The position numbers were made by a program, and so were the translations under genes. Below are positions 39,068-52,500 of a stretch of 64,000 nt of DNA, piece by piece. The stretch's first letter is position 1, and each line of letters begins with the position of its first letter. Below the pieces are notes generated by a model. It saw only the letters and a program-made list of their open reading frames with translations, was not told the origin of the DNA and ran no database searches. Source of the DNA: Brugia malayi. Lineage: Eukaryota > Nematoda > Chromadorea > Rhabditida > Onchocercidae. The DNA lies in NCBI RefSeq assembly GCF_000002995.4, contig NW_025062479.1, positions 62,001 to 126,000 of the forward strand. The letters are read 5' to 3'.

Positions 39068-42000
39068 TAAGACGATAATAGCGTAATGAAATGAATGAGT
39101 TAGTTGTAATGGAAAATAATTTAACTAGAATTTGAATTTGTTGACTGGGTACTATTCGTAGTTAAGTTGAATTTCTATTCCTATCATTCATCAATCGTAT
39201 TGATTTAAGCCACAAATCAAACTTTTAACCGGTCTTATTTTCAATTTTTGTTTGCTAAAATGACATAAACTACTATTAACATTAAAATGACGTTCTTCAA
39301 CTTTATAATACTTTCATTTCACTACCACAAATATTATTATCCATATAATGTTTCATTTATCATTTAATATCGTTTTCTTCATAATTTTTTGAAATTAATA
39401 ATTTATCATTCATTTGTTTTTTTTTTCTCTCGCTATTATCTATTAATAATAAAAAATTTAATTTATAATGCTTTAAACACAGATGAGAATTTTATTTTTC
39501 ATCTCTAAAATTTTATTTTTTATTCAGATGATAATCAGGTTTAATGTTTACATGCTTATAAAATTTATAGGTAATAATAACAAAAGCAAAAGATGTAAAT
39601 ACTTCATTATAAAAAAAAATCTTTTTTTTTCAAAACAAATAAAAGATTGGTTAATGAAATAGCTGCTTATTTATCAAAAGAAAAAAAAAGAGAAAAACTT
39701 CCCATTCATTTGATTTCTAATCTGTTTTATATTGCTTTAAAAACAAAAACGAAAAAAAAAAGAGGCAAAACACGAACTTTTTAATGTTTGTGAATATTTT
39801 TTGAATATTTCAAAAATTTTCGTTTCTTTTTTCAATTTAATAATTAGCAAAAAATTTTCAATTCTTACGCAACAATTAAATGATATTAGTAATATATCTT
39901 TTTTTTTAAAAAAAAAAGCTATAAATTACATTAGAAAATAACAAATATAAATTGATTAAGTAAAACGAAGTAATTTTAATAGTGTAATTTGAAATTTATT
40001 TTTGTGCACTTGTTTTCATGATTTCAAAAAAAAAAAAGCGAATTACTCAATACAAAAAGTAATAAAAATTTTAACAAATTATTAAATAAATATTTTGAAG
40101 AAAAGGGTAAAAAAGAATTTTATTAAAATATAATATCAAAACATAATTTTATTACACTTATTTCAAATTTTATTAAAAAAAAAGGCAAAAAGAGAAAACA
40201 GAAAATGCATGTTAAGTTAAAGAATTTGAGCAGTGATAATCAATTTTTCTTCTAATTTTTTACCTTAAAAGAAAATTTAATAAACTTTTAATAAATATTA
40301 TCTAATGTGAAAATTTTGTTTTGATGAAAAACCGTCCCTAACATCCCAAATAGTAAAAAACAAAACTATTATTATTTTCAATTCGCACAGTTTTAAGAAT
40401 ATTTCTCTATTAGCATCAAGCATAAATGTAAAACATTAAAACTTTAACACTTCAGCTTATAATAAAATTTGCACCAAATTAAATAAAAAAAATGTAATTT
40501 GTAAAAGTGTTAAAAGATTATCATTGATAAAAAAATATCAAATTTTATGGTAAATATCCCATCAAAATAAAATTTTCCAGTAGAAAGATCGTTCAATTTT
40601 TGCTACATATAAATTAATGTGTGCAGTTTGAGTAGAACTATAATAATAAAATGATTGCTTGGAAAACAATCCTATGAAAAAAAATTTTTTTTTCTTTTAA
40701 ATAATTTCAAAATGATAAATAAAATTATCAGGTGATAATTATGTCAAATGTTTTTGTTACTGTTTTCCCACTTTTTTTTTTTTGTCAGTCAGAATGAATT
40801 CTAATGAAATACTATTAGAACATATGGAGTAAAGTTTCATACCATAAAATTTTATTATGAAAATCTCCAACAATATTAAAAATGAGAAACAGTTAATTTC
40901 TACCAATCACTAATAGCAAATTAAGAAATGAAATAATATTTGTTAAATTAAAATTTTCAATAAGTTTGCTTCATCAAAGATAAAAAAAAAAAAATTAAAT
41001 AAAACATATAACATCGATATAATACATATTTAGCATTGTTGATTGTTGTAAAATTTAATTCCGAAGTCGTCATAATGGGAATGTTATAATGAATACAAAG
41101 TTAATTTAAATTAATCGACTATTTTAGCATCAGCATAAAACATTTGTCGTAAATGAAATCATTACTAATAAGCTTGGTAATCATTCATTTTTGAAAATCA
41201 CTGATATTATCAATTATGATATAATGTCACCACGAATTAATCATAAACAATAACTAATCAAATGATAATAACGAAGCATTAAATTAAGATTTTATTTTGC
41301 TAGTTGCATTCAAATTTCTCAGCTTACTTGATAAACATTCTTTGAATCATTTTTGCTAAACTACGATATTGCAAAAAAGAAAGAAAAAAAAAAAAAAAAG
41401 CGGAAATTTCACATTGAAAGTTACTACGGCTTAAAAATCCAATAAATTCAAAACTGTTAAATTGGTAAATAAAAAATCTGCAGTAAATGTAATTTTATCA
41501 TTTGCACGCAATTTTATCACGTGAAAATTTAACAAAAAAAGTGAAAAAAATCTTACCTTCATACAAAGTTAATGAAAGCGCTTTTTGCCAGAAAAAAGTT
41601 TGAATTAATTAAATGGTTTTGAAAAAAAAAAAAAAAAAGAGAAAACGAGAAAAACATGATATTTCATGTTAAATTCATGATAATTTCAAATTATGGATGA
41701 AGGAAAAGTTGTTTATCTCATATTATTGTATGTACACACTTACTGAAGACTATATTTTTGCAAATTAAAATTTTCAGAATTTTTTCTAACTTACAAGATT
41801 CGTAGGAAAATAAAAAAAAAAAAAAAAACTTGCAAATTCAAGATAATATATTTTATCTTTTCAAAATTCGCAATATTTTTCTAAATTTTTGAAATTCACA
41901 TATACGACATAATTTTAAAATTGAAAAGGAAATTAAGACTTGATTAATATCATTGCTAAAATAAAGTGCATTTGACTATGAAAGCACATTTACAAAAGAA

Positions 42001-44321
42001 ACTAGCAATTGAAATATATGTAATCATACTTTATTCCAATTTAATTACTGTAATTAAAAGCCAATTTAATTGCTTATATCCTTCTTGAAAATAACTGCAA
42101 GCAAATTTTTTTGCATCATTTTATCCTATTATATTCTAATCAACAAGCGTAAACTTGCTTTCGAATAATTAATTAACGGAAACATTGATCGCTAATGTAT
42201 TTTAGATGTCTTAGAAAAAGAATAATAAAAATTGGAGTAAAATTTGGTGGTATCTATCTTTTCCGAAAACGATTAACTATTAAACTGCCGCAATTAATTT
42301 TTAATTTATAAGTGGAGTTTTTAGTTATGGTAAATTGTGGTGTAAAAATTTAAAAATATTCGAAGTTTTTTTTCTTTCTTTTTTTCTCTTTTTTGGAATT
42401 TTAAGTACTGTAGTGAGACAAATTACTTTAAACAATGGATAATGAAATGAATTGTTTTAAACATTGACACTGAAAAATTCTCTAAATATTTGTACAAAAT
42501 ATTTGGAAACGAGAAAAGACAGAACAACAAGCATTGAAAAATAAATGTTCCAAGGAAAAAAAAAGAAAAAAAAACAGTTTGTTTCACATATTTATTTTTA
42601 GCTTCTAATTTTGTTAATTTCAAAAATTATTTGCAAATTATTGTTAATTTACATTTGAATGCACAATTTTATTCTTTCCTTTTTTTGAAAACACTTCCGC
42701 AGCAACAAAGCAATGTATTGGAAACAATTTTTAAATTGTAATTCAATTTGATGCATTTCATCTCACATACACTTGTTATTTTTGTGAGTTGAAATAAAAT
42801 TTGCCTTTCGATATGATTCATTTGCGATTGAAATTTATTTGTGTTATAAAGCTATCAAAATTATTGAAATTCATCCATCATTTAATCTTCAATGCACTAC
42901 TGAGTAATCCAAATGAACTGATGATCAAAAGTGCCGTCGACTTTTTGTTTTTTGTTTTCAATATACCACTTCTTTTCGAAATATTTTACAACATTTGACA
43001 TTTAAACTTTTACATTTGAAAATAGGTTAACTTGCAGCATTTAGTTTTTTCTTAATTTGACAAAAATAAACTGATATCCGAGGTGATACTTCAAAGAATT
43101 TAAAATTTACAACCTGAACAGAATTATTGTGACAATACAGTCATCCTGAAATTTAATTAGCCCACTACGTGCAACATGAAACGGATAGATCATTCCGGAA
43201 TGATCGTAACAAATAATTACAAAATCCAACTATAGTCAAGGAGTGATATCAAAAGAAAAAAGAAGAAGGGAAAACAGTAATTTATGAAACATCCAGAGAT
43301 TGCTAATAATTAGGAAACAATGTGGATGAGGAAGTAAGAGATATTGCTAGTTATTCGTATTAAAATGACATAGAAAAGTATGTGAGGAAAATAATGGATA
43401 ACAGAGATTGATGATATTCTCACGATAGACGAAATTAATGACATGTGGATGATGTGTGTTGGGTCTGCGTCCGAGTTGCGAATTCCTTAATTACTGCAGT
43501 GAGATTATACATTGATGAAGTAAGTTGTTGATAAGTTGGTCGAATTGCTGCGATATTTTTCTTCGCCGTCTTCATTATTCCGCGGTTATGCGGTACGGCA
43601 AGAAATTACGGATGGATATACGCGTCCAAGTGCTATAGTTGGACATTACACTTTTGAAATTTTAAGAAATCTTGAACCTAACAAACCCAACAATCCCTGC
43701 TAAAAGATGTGAAATATTCCGGTTAAACAGAACAGTGTAATTTTTCTTATCTAACGAATTAGGTTACCCGACTACATCAAAACAAAAATAAATGAAAAAA
43801 AAAAAAAAAAAGAGATCAGCAGGAGCTGAAATATAGTCAATCATTGACTGTTTACAGTAATCGTGCATGAGCTGATTAAGTAACAAAAATTCTTTTTAGA
43901 TTAAAATCCAGATGAATACTTTCTGAAGTAATTGGTAAGAATTCAGAATACATATATAATGCTATGTTTATATTCCAATGGAAATTTAAGTTATTTTTAG
44001 ATGTTTTCTAGTACATTTTTGACTTCTCTAGCGTTGTTATTAGCGTTTTAGCTAATATTTGCATCACATTTCAAAAATAAATGAGGCACCGAAATACCCT
44101 GAAAACAAGGCTTGTTGTATGTAGAGAAATTCCAAACAATGCATAGTATTCATTATGTGAAGTTGGAAAAAGTGCATTTATTTTTCCAAAGGTCTCGTTT
44201 TTTTCCTCCTTTTTTTTTTCTTTTTTTTTTTGCATCCGATGGTTCTTTTTATTACGCTTTTCACACAAAAACATTCCGTAAAAGTGGCGATGCTAAATTT
44301 ATATTTGTTGAGGGTATTGCT
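39068..44321. other. Divergent intergenic/promoter region before ST7
   Basis: This 5.2-kb region separates the start of the minus-strand Gln/Cys-rich gene from the ST7 start codon. Most of it is AT-rich with poly-A/T runs and no exon-like frames. A patch at about 43420-43660 is clearly less AT-rich and holds CG dinucleotides (for example CCGCGG and ACGCG), unlike the rest, and may be part of the ST7 promoter or an unrecognised short exon. Confidence 0.5.
43435..43575 (-). other. Possible 46-codon small ORF in the GC-richer patch
   Basis: The minus strand reads ATG followed by 45 more codons and TAA. The product begins MKTAKKNIAAIRPTYQQL and has mixed composition, unlike the poly-Phe/Lys frames common here. 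No homologue was recognised, no signal peptide is visible, and no splice continuation is clear. It could be a small gene, a 5' exon, or chance in a promoter with better base balance. Confidence 0.2.
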
Positions 44322-47041
44322 ATGATAACTCGATTACGGTCATGGGTGACATGGTCATGGACTTATTTGTGGGCATTGTGGTTCTTATTGGTCATCGCAT
44401 TGGTATATATCCTACGTGGCCCACTTCATATTACTGAATCCCTCGAAAGCGGTATTTTTTTTTTTTCATTTTTTTGATAGTGTAACATTCCTTCCGCGTC
44501 TGACTTTCCAAAATTTCTATTCTATTTCATATGATTACAGCTTCTACCTATTTCAATAATTTAACGCCCAAATTTTACGTTGCGTTGACGGGAACATCGA
44601 GTCTGGTGTCCGGTATCATACTTATTTTCGAGTGGTGGTATTTTAAAAAGTAAGTATGCTGAAAATTGGATAATAGCTAGAATAAGTGAGTGCATCAAGA
44701 ATTGTGCAGTAATTGGATATCAAGTAAATGTGTATATTAAACTCGCTATTACAATTAATGCCTTGAAGATTAATTAAACGAAAGGACTCTAAAGGTTTAA
44801 GTAGTTGTTGACAACTATAGAAATTTCCAAAATTGGATGATTTCTGCATTAATTTTACAGCAATTCCGGTGATAATGGAACAGGTAGTGAAGATGGCAGT
44901 GACAATGAGGATGGTATTGAATCAGCCAGTCGAAGCGTACCAGGTTGCTGGCTTTACTGTTATGAGCTTTATGTTGTTGTGATTGTTGTTTTATTTTTTG
45001 TTGCTCCCTCCTAATTTTCTTTTTATTTGACAGCATGTTTTAGAGTGCAAAGTTTGGCGAAATCCAACTGCCTTATTTCGTGGCGCTGAATATCAAAGAT
45101 TTACAAAAATGACAGGAAAAGAACCACTTACATATTATGATATGAATTTATCAGCTCAAGATCACCAAAATTTTTTTACATGTGAAGGGGATGCGGGAAG
45201 ACAAGACTATGAGAGTGAGTTTCTACCAGAAAATGTTACATCAATTCATAAATTACAATTGTTTAAATGATGTTGGTTGTTGAGAATGATGCAATGTTTT
45301 GCATAATTTTTGCCACGTTTACTGAACTTGTATTACGTTACTGTATATTATTTTGCCATACATGCGCTTTTTTCGTAAGAAAAATAGATGGAAACTTTAG
45401 TAATGCAAGTGGCATGGCGAGAACGTGATAGTTATTCGCGGATTAATGCAGCATACAAAGCACTGGAAATTAACCCTGAATGTGCTCCAGCATTAATATT
45501 ATTGGCTGAGGAGCAATGCCAAACGATTGCTGATGTAGAACAAACTCTGAAGTAAGCAGAAAAGATGCTCGAAATTCTAGATTCCAACTTTTTTTCCCTT
45601 TCGAAAAGATTGTTGTTTATATTCTTCCATTTTTTTCTTTTCTCAAATCTTTAGAATGCTGATCGTATCACTCATTGAAAGGTTTAAACGCGACGTGCGA
45701 CATCCACTACTGGTAGTTGTACGATCATGTAGTTTTTTTGTTGGAATTACCTCTGTGGCAATGCTTTGATTATGTCATGCCTTATATGGCATGCCTCAAT
45801 CTTATGTCATGTTTTTATAAATGACGCTGTTGTCTCAAATGAGTGTCACATCGCTTGTGCAGTAGCAGAGCGTGGTAATTTTGCTTCTTTTGTACACACA
45901 GTACTATTCTTTCCATCATGTTACAGGCGAGCGTTAAAAGTAACAGAAGCAAATTATCGAAAATCCCAATCACAATTACACTATGATTTAGCTTCAGATC
46001 CAGTACATAGTAAGTTCATTGCCATCTAGTTTATTACCAGTTAATTCGTTCTTACTATACTCTTTTTTCTTTTAACGGTGACATCTATATTTGTTAATTG
46101 TACATGCTGTACAGCTGTACGTTCGCTAATGTGCAGAGAGAATTAAATCTTACGAAATGTGTAACACTACCGTCCAGGAAAAATATTTCTAGGGCGTGAT
46201 GTCAATTTGCTTGTTTTTGTACGCCGACGTCTGGCTATGTGTGCACGACGGCAAGGACGTTTGCGAGAAGCAGTCAAAATGATGCGAGATGTAAGCTATG
46301 GCGCGTTAGCATGTTTGTAGTTGTTTTAGGCCTTTTCATCCTCTCTTCTACTCTTAAAAAAATCCTAGATTTGTGTATAGGCTAAAAATTAGAGTTTAGA
46401 CTTGTTGCCCACCGCAGTTTCTGCTTTCGGGAAGATGAACGATGAGTCGAAATTCGCGTACAAAAGATGTTTGATTTGGAATGCCATTTTGCTGTGTGTT
46501 ATTTCAACGAATTATTATAGTTGATCAAAGAATTTCCGATGCTTAACGTAATGAACATTCATGAAAATCTGATTGAAGTGCTGTTGGAACAACAAGCTTA
46601 CGCTGATACTCAGGCTGTTCTAGCTCGATATGATGGTAATCTATTTTTTTCATTATTACTAGATTAGTTCTTGATAATAGGTACTTAAGAAATAGCAGTT
46701 GCTGGCTAATTTATTAACTATCTATGAACACTGTTCGTTTAACACTTCCCATTGATAAATTATGATATTTTGGTGCGTCTCATTTTTAGATATCAGCTTA
46801 CCGAAATCCGCAACTATATGTTTCACATCAGCCTTGTTAAAAGTGAGAACTGTTGCTGATAAGTAAGTATCCCATTTCTGACTTCATCACTTTTATTTTT
46901 CTGGGACTCCTTTTTGTTAAGAAAAGTGCTTTTTTTTTCTCTCTGTCTTCATTAATTTTATATCACATAAAGCTGAATCTGGTATCAGCACAGTTTAATC
47001 TGTCATCATATATGGAAATCCAATGATCAACTTATACAATG

Positions 47042-47073
<32 letters not shown>

Positions 47074-48298
47074 TTAGGCTTCTTGTCTAGGACTTTTTAT
47101 TGTTTAAGGTTCACGCCCGATTTCGTGTTGAGACGTGGGTTAAGTACTGCAGAATTAAATGCTGTTGATGCCATACATCGAGCAGTTGAATTTAATCCTC
47201 ATGTTGCAAAATATCTGTTAGAACTGAAGCCATTGATATTACCACCAGAACATTTATTAAAGCGTGGCGATTCGGAAGCTATTGCCTATTCGTTTTGGCA
47301 TTTGCAACATTGGAAGCGAATCGATGGCGCCCTTTCATTACTACAATGCACATGGGAAGGAAGTATGTTTTATTTTTTATTATTTATTTGATATGATTAA
47401 CATAGAATGCAAAATATTGGTGAAATATATATGGGACATATTATTTACTAATATAATGTCTTTCGCCTTCAGCATTTCGGCTGATACCGAATCCTCTCGA
47501 AAAGGGCCATCTTTTTTATCCCTATCCATCATGCACCGAATCTGCTGATAGAGAACTTTTACCGGGTAAGTTTGTTCCATCAATTGTTAATTGTTGTTTG
47601 ACTTTCATCTGCATGTCAGGAATGTATAAAACTGGCTGTAGAATAAGAGTTTTAGATTGAATTCATTGTGATATAATATAGAATTTAAAGATATCAATGA
47701 AGGAATAAAACTAAATTTATTCTTTAAACGTTTCACTCTTTTTAGCATGGCACGAGGTATCAGTGTATCCGAAGCGTGATTTGCCGTTCTTTACTGTACT
47801 CACAGCTTTACTTTTCTTCATTACTATCGTTTTGGCTATTTTCACGCATCAATTTCCGAAGGTGATCTTTGCCATTTTATTTTTATTAATAAATTGGAAG
47901 ACTGTGAAATCTAGGAAATCTGCTAAGTATCGGAAAGATGATTGTCGGTGTCATATATAGATTTTTGTGGGATCTATTGCTGATTTGTTACTGTACCCTA
48001 GCATAGTCATTACCCACTTAACACATCATTTAAATGTCATCGAACACAAAATTTTTGTTGAATAGTTCTCAATTTTCGTCAACGACTCGTATGTTTTGAT
48101 TTCATCTATGACCTTCCCATTGTAATTTCATAACACTCAACAGTTTTTTTGTTACAGGAATTTATACAACCTTTGAGTTCAATTGCAAATTTATTCCTTG
48201 GTTTTCTCGATACAATTTATAGTCTTGTCCCGGATAATGTTATCAATCTTCTCGCATCAAAACCAGTTGTTCCGCCTCCCAGTGAATCTATCAGTTGA
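44322..48298 (+). CDS. ST7 (suppression of tumorigenicity 7) homologue, full length
   Basis: Thirteen exons: 44322-44451, 44541-44649, 44861-44943, 45044-45214, 45401-45551, 45927-46009, 46193-46290, 46521-46635, 46790-46862, 47109-47362, 47473-47565, 47746-47861, 48158-48298. Phases agree throughout and give 538 residues plus TGA; vertebrate ST7 is around 550-590. An N-terminal membrane segment ([20 protein letters not shown]) is followed by [16 protein letters not shown], an acidic Asp/Gly/Ser linker, [123 protein letters not shown] and a C-terminal hydrophobic span in front of THQFP. These are signature blocks of the ST7 family, whose middle part is TPR-like. Molecular function is poorly defined; a membrane-associated role is expected. 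The start is the first Met before WSWTYLW. Identification is very secure. Confidence 0.95.
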
Positions 48299-49537
48299 AC
48301 TAGTGTTGTGCTTTCATAATTTATATGGGAAAAAATCACAAACATGGATCTTTAAAATGAAAAGAGCTTTTCCAAGAATAATTGCTTTGCAAAGAGTTTT
48401 TTGTATGTGTTTTTCAAGACATAAGGCATTTTACTTCATCAAATCATTAAAAATTTTGGCCATTTAAGTAAGGAAAAACTAGAGACTGATTTGTTGAGTT
48501 TTTCATTAAAATTTTTTATATTTGTTAAAAAGTATCATCTAAAAAAAGTACCATATATGTTGGGTAATTTATCATCTATTACGATGTGTATCTATGATCT
48601 GTTTTCAGCAATTTACGAGCATAATGATACGGTTAGCGTATCGTCGTCCTTTATTTATTTGAGATCTCACACATCTCGCTAAAGATTACTCATTCTATAA
48701 GTGGTTAGATTATAATTTTGTTACTGTTGCTGTCTTTGTCTTTATCGCAGTATGCTTAGTAAAATATGAGTAACAGATAGTTCAGTGCTTTGACTTTGAT
48801 TTGTTCGCTCTTTCATGGTTTTCTTTTTTTTTTTCTTGTTCCTCTTAATCGATTTAATTTATAAATTACCTTTATTTTCTGAATTTTGTTACGTTGTACG
48901 GTTTTTCTGAAATGATCGGTGAATATCATTACTATTTATTTTTCTCTTTATATATGTGTGTGTTGTTATTTGTTATTGTGATGTTGCTGTGATGTTGCAT
49001 TTATGTCAGTTTTTTAATTTCCGTTGAAGTCTTTTTGAATTCTCTTTGTGGTTGAATTTTTAATCCATTTTTTTTTCTCGTCAGTGGATATTTCAGCGGT
49101 GCATTTTATTACAGTGAACAATTTTCATGTCAAAAAGCAATGAATAAAAACATTTGTTAAAAATTTAAAAAGTCGGATGTATTCTGGTCTGAACCATAGT
49201 TGTTCCACTATTTAAATCCGGTTTTGATTTATTTTCATATTTCTTTTGGGATCGGCATAAATCGTTCGCTTTTAAACAGGTACCGGTAGTCGTTCATCAT
49301 TCGGCACTTTACCGCGAAATTCTACTCAAGTAAATTTCGAGTCATTCGTCATGATCTGTGTGAAATTACTAAGGTGACTGGTTTTATGTGATGTTCACTG
49401 AGATTTCTGGTGCTCATTTAGTTTGTTTTACACTACAGTATTGATTTGTAGTTTTGATTCTTGGAAACTGAGTTACGTACGCTACGCGAGCAACTTATGT
49501 TGGTGCAAAAAAAATTTTTCTTTTTCTTAAGATTTTG
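48299..49537. other. ST7-MON2 intergenic interval
   Basis: About 1.2 kb between same-strand genes. It contains the ST7 3' UTR and, just before the MON2 ATG, the acceptor-like string TTTTTCTTAAG ending 6 bases upstream of ATG, suitable for trans-splicing. No separate gene was recognised; the open frames here lack splice and family support. Confidence 0.5.
49143..49148 (+). terminator. Poly(A) signal AATAAA downstream of ST7
   Basis: The first exact AATAAA after the ST7 stop, 845 bases away, which would give a long 3' UTR for a nematode. It lies only about 390 bases before the MON2 start codon. A closer variant signal could be used instead. Confidence 0.35.
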
Positions 49538-52500
49538 ATGTCAAGCAGTGGACCATTCTGTACAGCTGTTGAAGCAAGAAGGCTCGTAGAAAATCTGCTG
49601 TCGGATTTGAGAACGCTTTCGACAGAGGCTAGAAAAAAGCATTCACAAGTTAAAGAGGTAGTTCCAAATTTGCTACATGTTGTTATATTGTATGGTCAAT
49701 TTTATTACTGTTATCATTTTGGATAAGGATGATGTGAAAATAATTTAAAACCTGTGTATATTGAATACCTGAATTTCTAAACTATTATTCACTTCTCGTA
49801 TTACAGGACTGTCAAATTTCCAGCTAATATACGCTACAGTTTCCATCATTTTCATAATTGCTAAATCTGGTGTTTTCCAGGCTGCTGAATCAGGTCTCGT
49901 AAAAATAAAAAATATTAGTGCAGCATCCAATGAGCAAAATTTGCTGACAAATATACGGTGTGCTAGTGCCGAGCTATTACAACCACTTATTTTGGGTTGT
50001 TCAAGTAGAAATGCTCGTCTCGTTCAGGTGTCCTTGCAAGCCATTCAAAAGATGGTCCAACACCGAGTGATTGAATCCGTACGTCTTTTTTTCATTTGTC
50101 TTTTTTTTTTATGTTTATAATTTTTATATTGCTGGAATATTTTTTGTTCCGTTCAACTTACTGTTAAATACATATTAAACATCAACGATCACGTGATTCT
50201 AACACTGAATATGTTTTCTATATGCATTATCTATACGTCTATATCTGAACATTATCTATACGTCTATATGTGCATTAAAGCTGTTGGAGTGGTAATCAAG
50301 TTAACTGTTGAAAATTGCAGGAAAAAAAGCAATTAGAAATGAAGCTTGAGTGATATTATTTGTTGCAGAATTATTATTAAAATTTAAGAAGCATCTTCGG
50401 AAATGTACTTAATTAGTACATTTTTATTTTAGGCTTCTGCTCATATTATTGTTAATGAACTTTGGCATTTGATGGAAGCAGAGTGCGAAGAATTGCGAGT
50501 TTTGCAAACATTAACACCTCTTGTCAGCACTGAATTACTGGTTACTGGGCAGTGGCTTGCAAAGGTGACATTCATTATTGCTGTTGGTCGAATGCAGTAT
50601 CATTATCGTCTCATTACGTCGTGCTATTGTTTTTTTTTTTTTTTTTCCAGTGCTTAGTGATGTGCTTCCGTTTAAATTTTGCAAAAGATCCAATTGTAAT
50701 AAACACTGCATCAGCAACTGTACGACAAATGGTGAATTGTGTTTATGAACGAGTTATCCAGGTACTTTCATTCCAGAACTGCTTTTGTTTGCTTTTTAAT
50801 GTTTTCATATTATAAAATTAATTCGATGTACCTTTATGATACCGTTTCATACTTGAGGTATGTTACCACGAAGTTATATTGTCAACAGTGACAATGTTTC
50901 AAATAATCTATCCCACACTGATTAAATCGGCAGTGTCTTTTTACTGGCCAAAACAAAAAAAAAATTACGAAAATTTAAAATTACATATTTCTTATGAATG
51001 ACGAAAGTTATTCTTTTTCCAGGAAGATGGTTTGAAAGGTTATGATATGCCAGTCATTCATCATACTGCACGAACACATGCGAAAGCTCCAGCACTGGCA
51101 TTAAGGTCGTGTGCTTTGGATGGTTACATGTTGTTCCATGTAAGTACAATTTTCTTTCACTTGTTATTCACAAAACTATGATATGGTGGATACATGCTCA
51201 TAGGACCGAACCGAAATATTTTTTTTTTTCTTGGTCTTTCATTTTTTTTTTTTTTTTTTTTTTGCTTCCTAGCTTTTCTGTCATTTTCTATTACCGTATT
51301 TATTCTGTTTTTTCCTCCTTTGCTTATATTTTTCAAATTATACAATATTTATTCTATATACATGTATTTGTTGGACTACCTAAGCAGTACTGAACTGTAA
51401 CCATTTCGAAACGTCAGGGGTCTTTGATCACTATTATTTTTTTTTCCAGGATCTTTGTTTGCTTATCAATTCTGAAGCACCACTTTGGTTGGTTGGTATT
51501 CAGGAAATGACACGTACATTAGGTTTAGAATTGTTAGAATCAGTGCTTTCTTCCTACCCATCTGTATTTATCAAGGTTCTTTAATTATCCTTTATTATTG
51601 TATGCCGTTAATTGATATATTTAGTCATCTTATTTACTGACCAATTATTTATTTACTTTTTGAATATTCCAAGTAAATGGAATAGATTTTATTTTAATTT
51701 ACTTAACTTCTCGGTATTTCTCTTATTTTTTCAATAATTGCTTTTTTTGTAGCATCCCGAATTTGCTCAGTTATTGAAAGACCAAGTATGTCCCTTAATC
51801 ATCAAACTGTTCGCACCGAATCATAAGCAGATGCAGGTTGCGTATCATTTCATTCTTATTACCAGTATTTTGTTTCCATATTTGGTGAACCATATTTTAT
51901 CGATTCGATTTTGTTCCTTGTAAATTGGTTCTTTTTTTTTGAATATCCAGATTTACTTCGAACAAATATTTGAAATTTATTTTATTTAGATCACATCGCA
52001 GCATCCTTGTTCAAGTACACACGCAGCATTAGATTCCATTTCATCTCAAATGCCTTGTTCACCGGAACGTATATATTTTCCAATTTCGATGCGACTTTTA
52101 CGTGTCGTTGTAATTTTGATTACGCTTTATTATAACTTATTGGTTTGTTTATGATGGTTTTGCATCTTAATTTGATTGGAATCAAAAATTTTGCTAGTTT
52201 TGAATGACTTTATTTAGACATTGTAATCAAGTTGGGAAAGAAAAAATTTTGCTGGTTTTGAATAAACATTGTAATCAAGTTTTTGTAGGTCTACGTGACA
52301 GTCTATGTACTCTTTAAATTTAGTATGCCATGAATTAATTTGGTAATTTCAGGTAACAGAATGTGAAATCTTCTTGGCGTTACTTGTAAAGTTTCTGGAA
52401 TCCGATAAGCTGGGATGGCAGCGTGCTATTGCTGTCGAAGTTTTGCACAAAATTGTTGTTTTACCCGAGCTTTTAATGTATATTTTCATCTCATAAATTT

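Noticed and set aside
45766..46029. 87-codon frame over an ST7 exon
   Set aside because: Only its 3' part (45927-46009) is real ST7 exon; the upstream part is intron read through.
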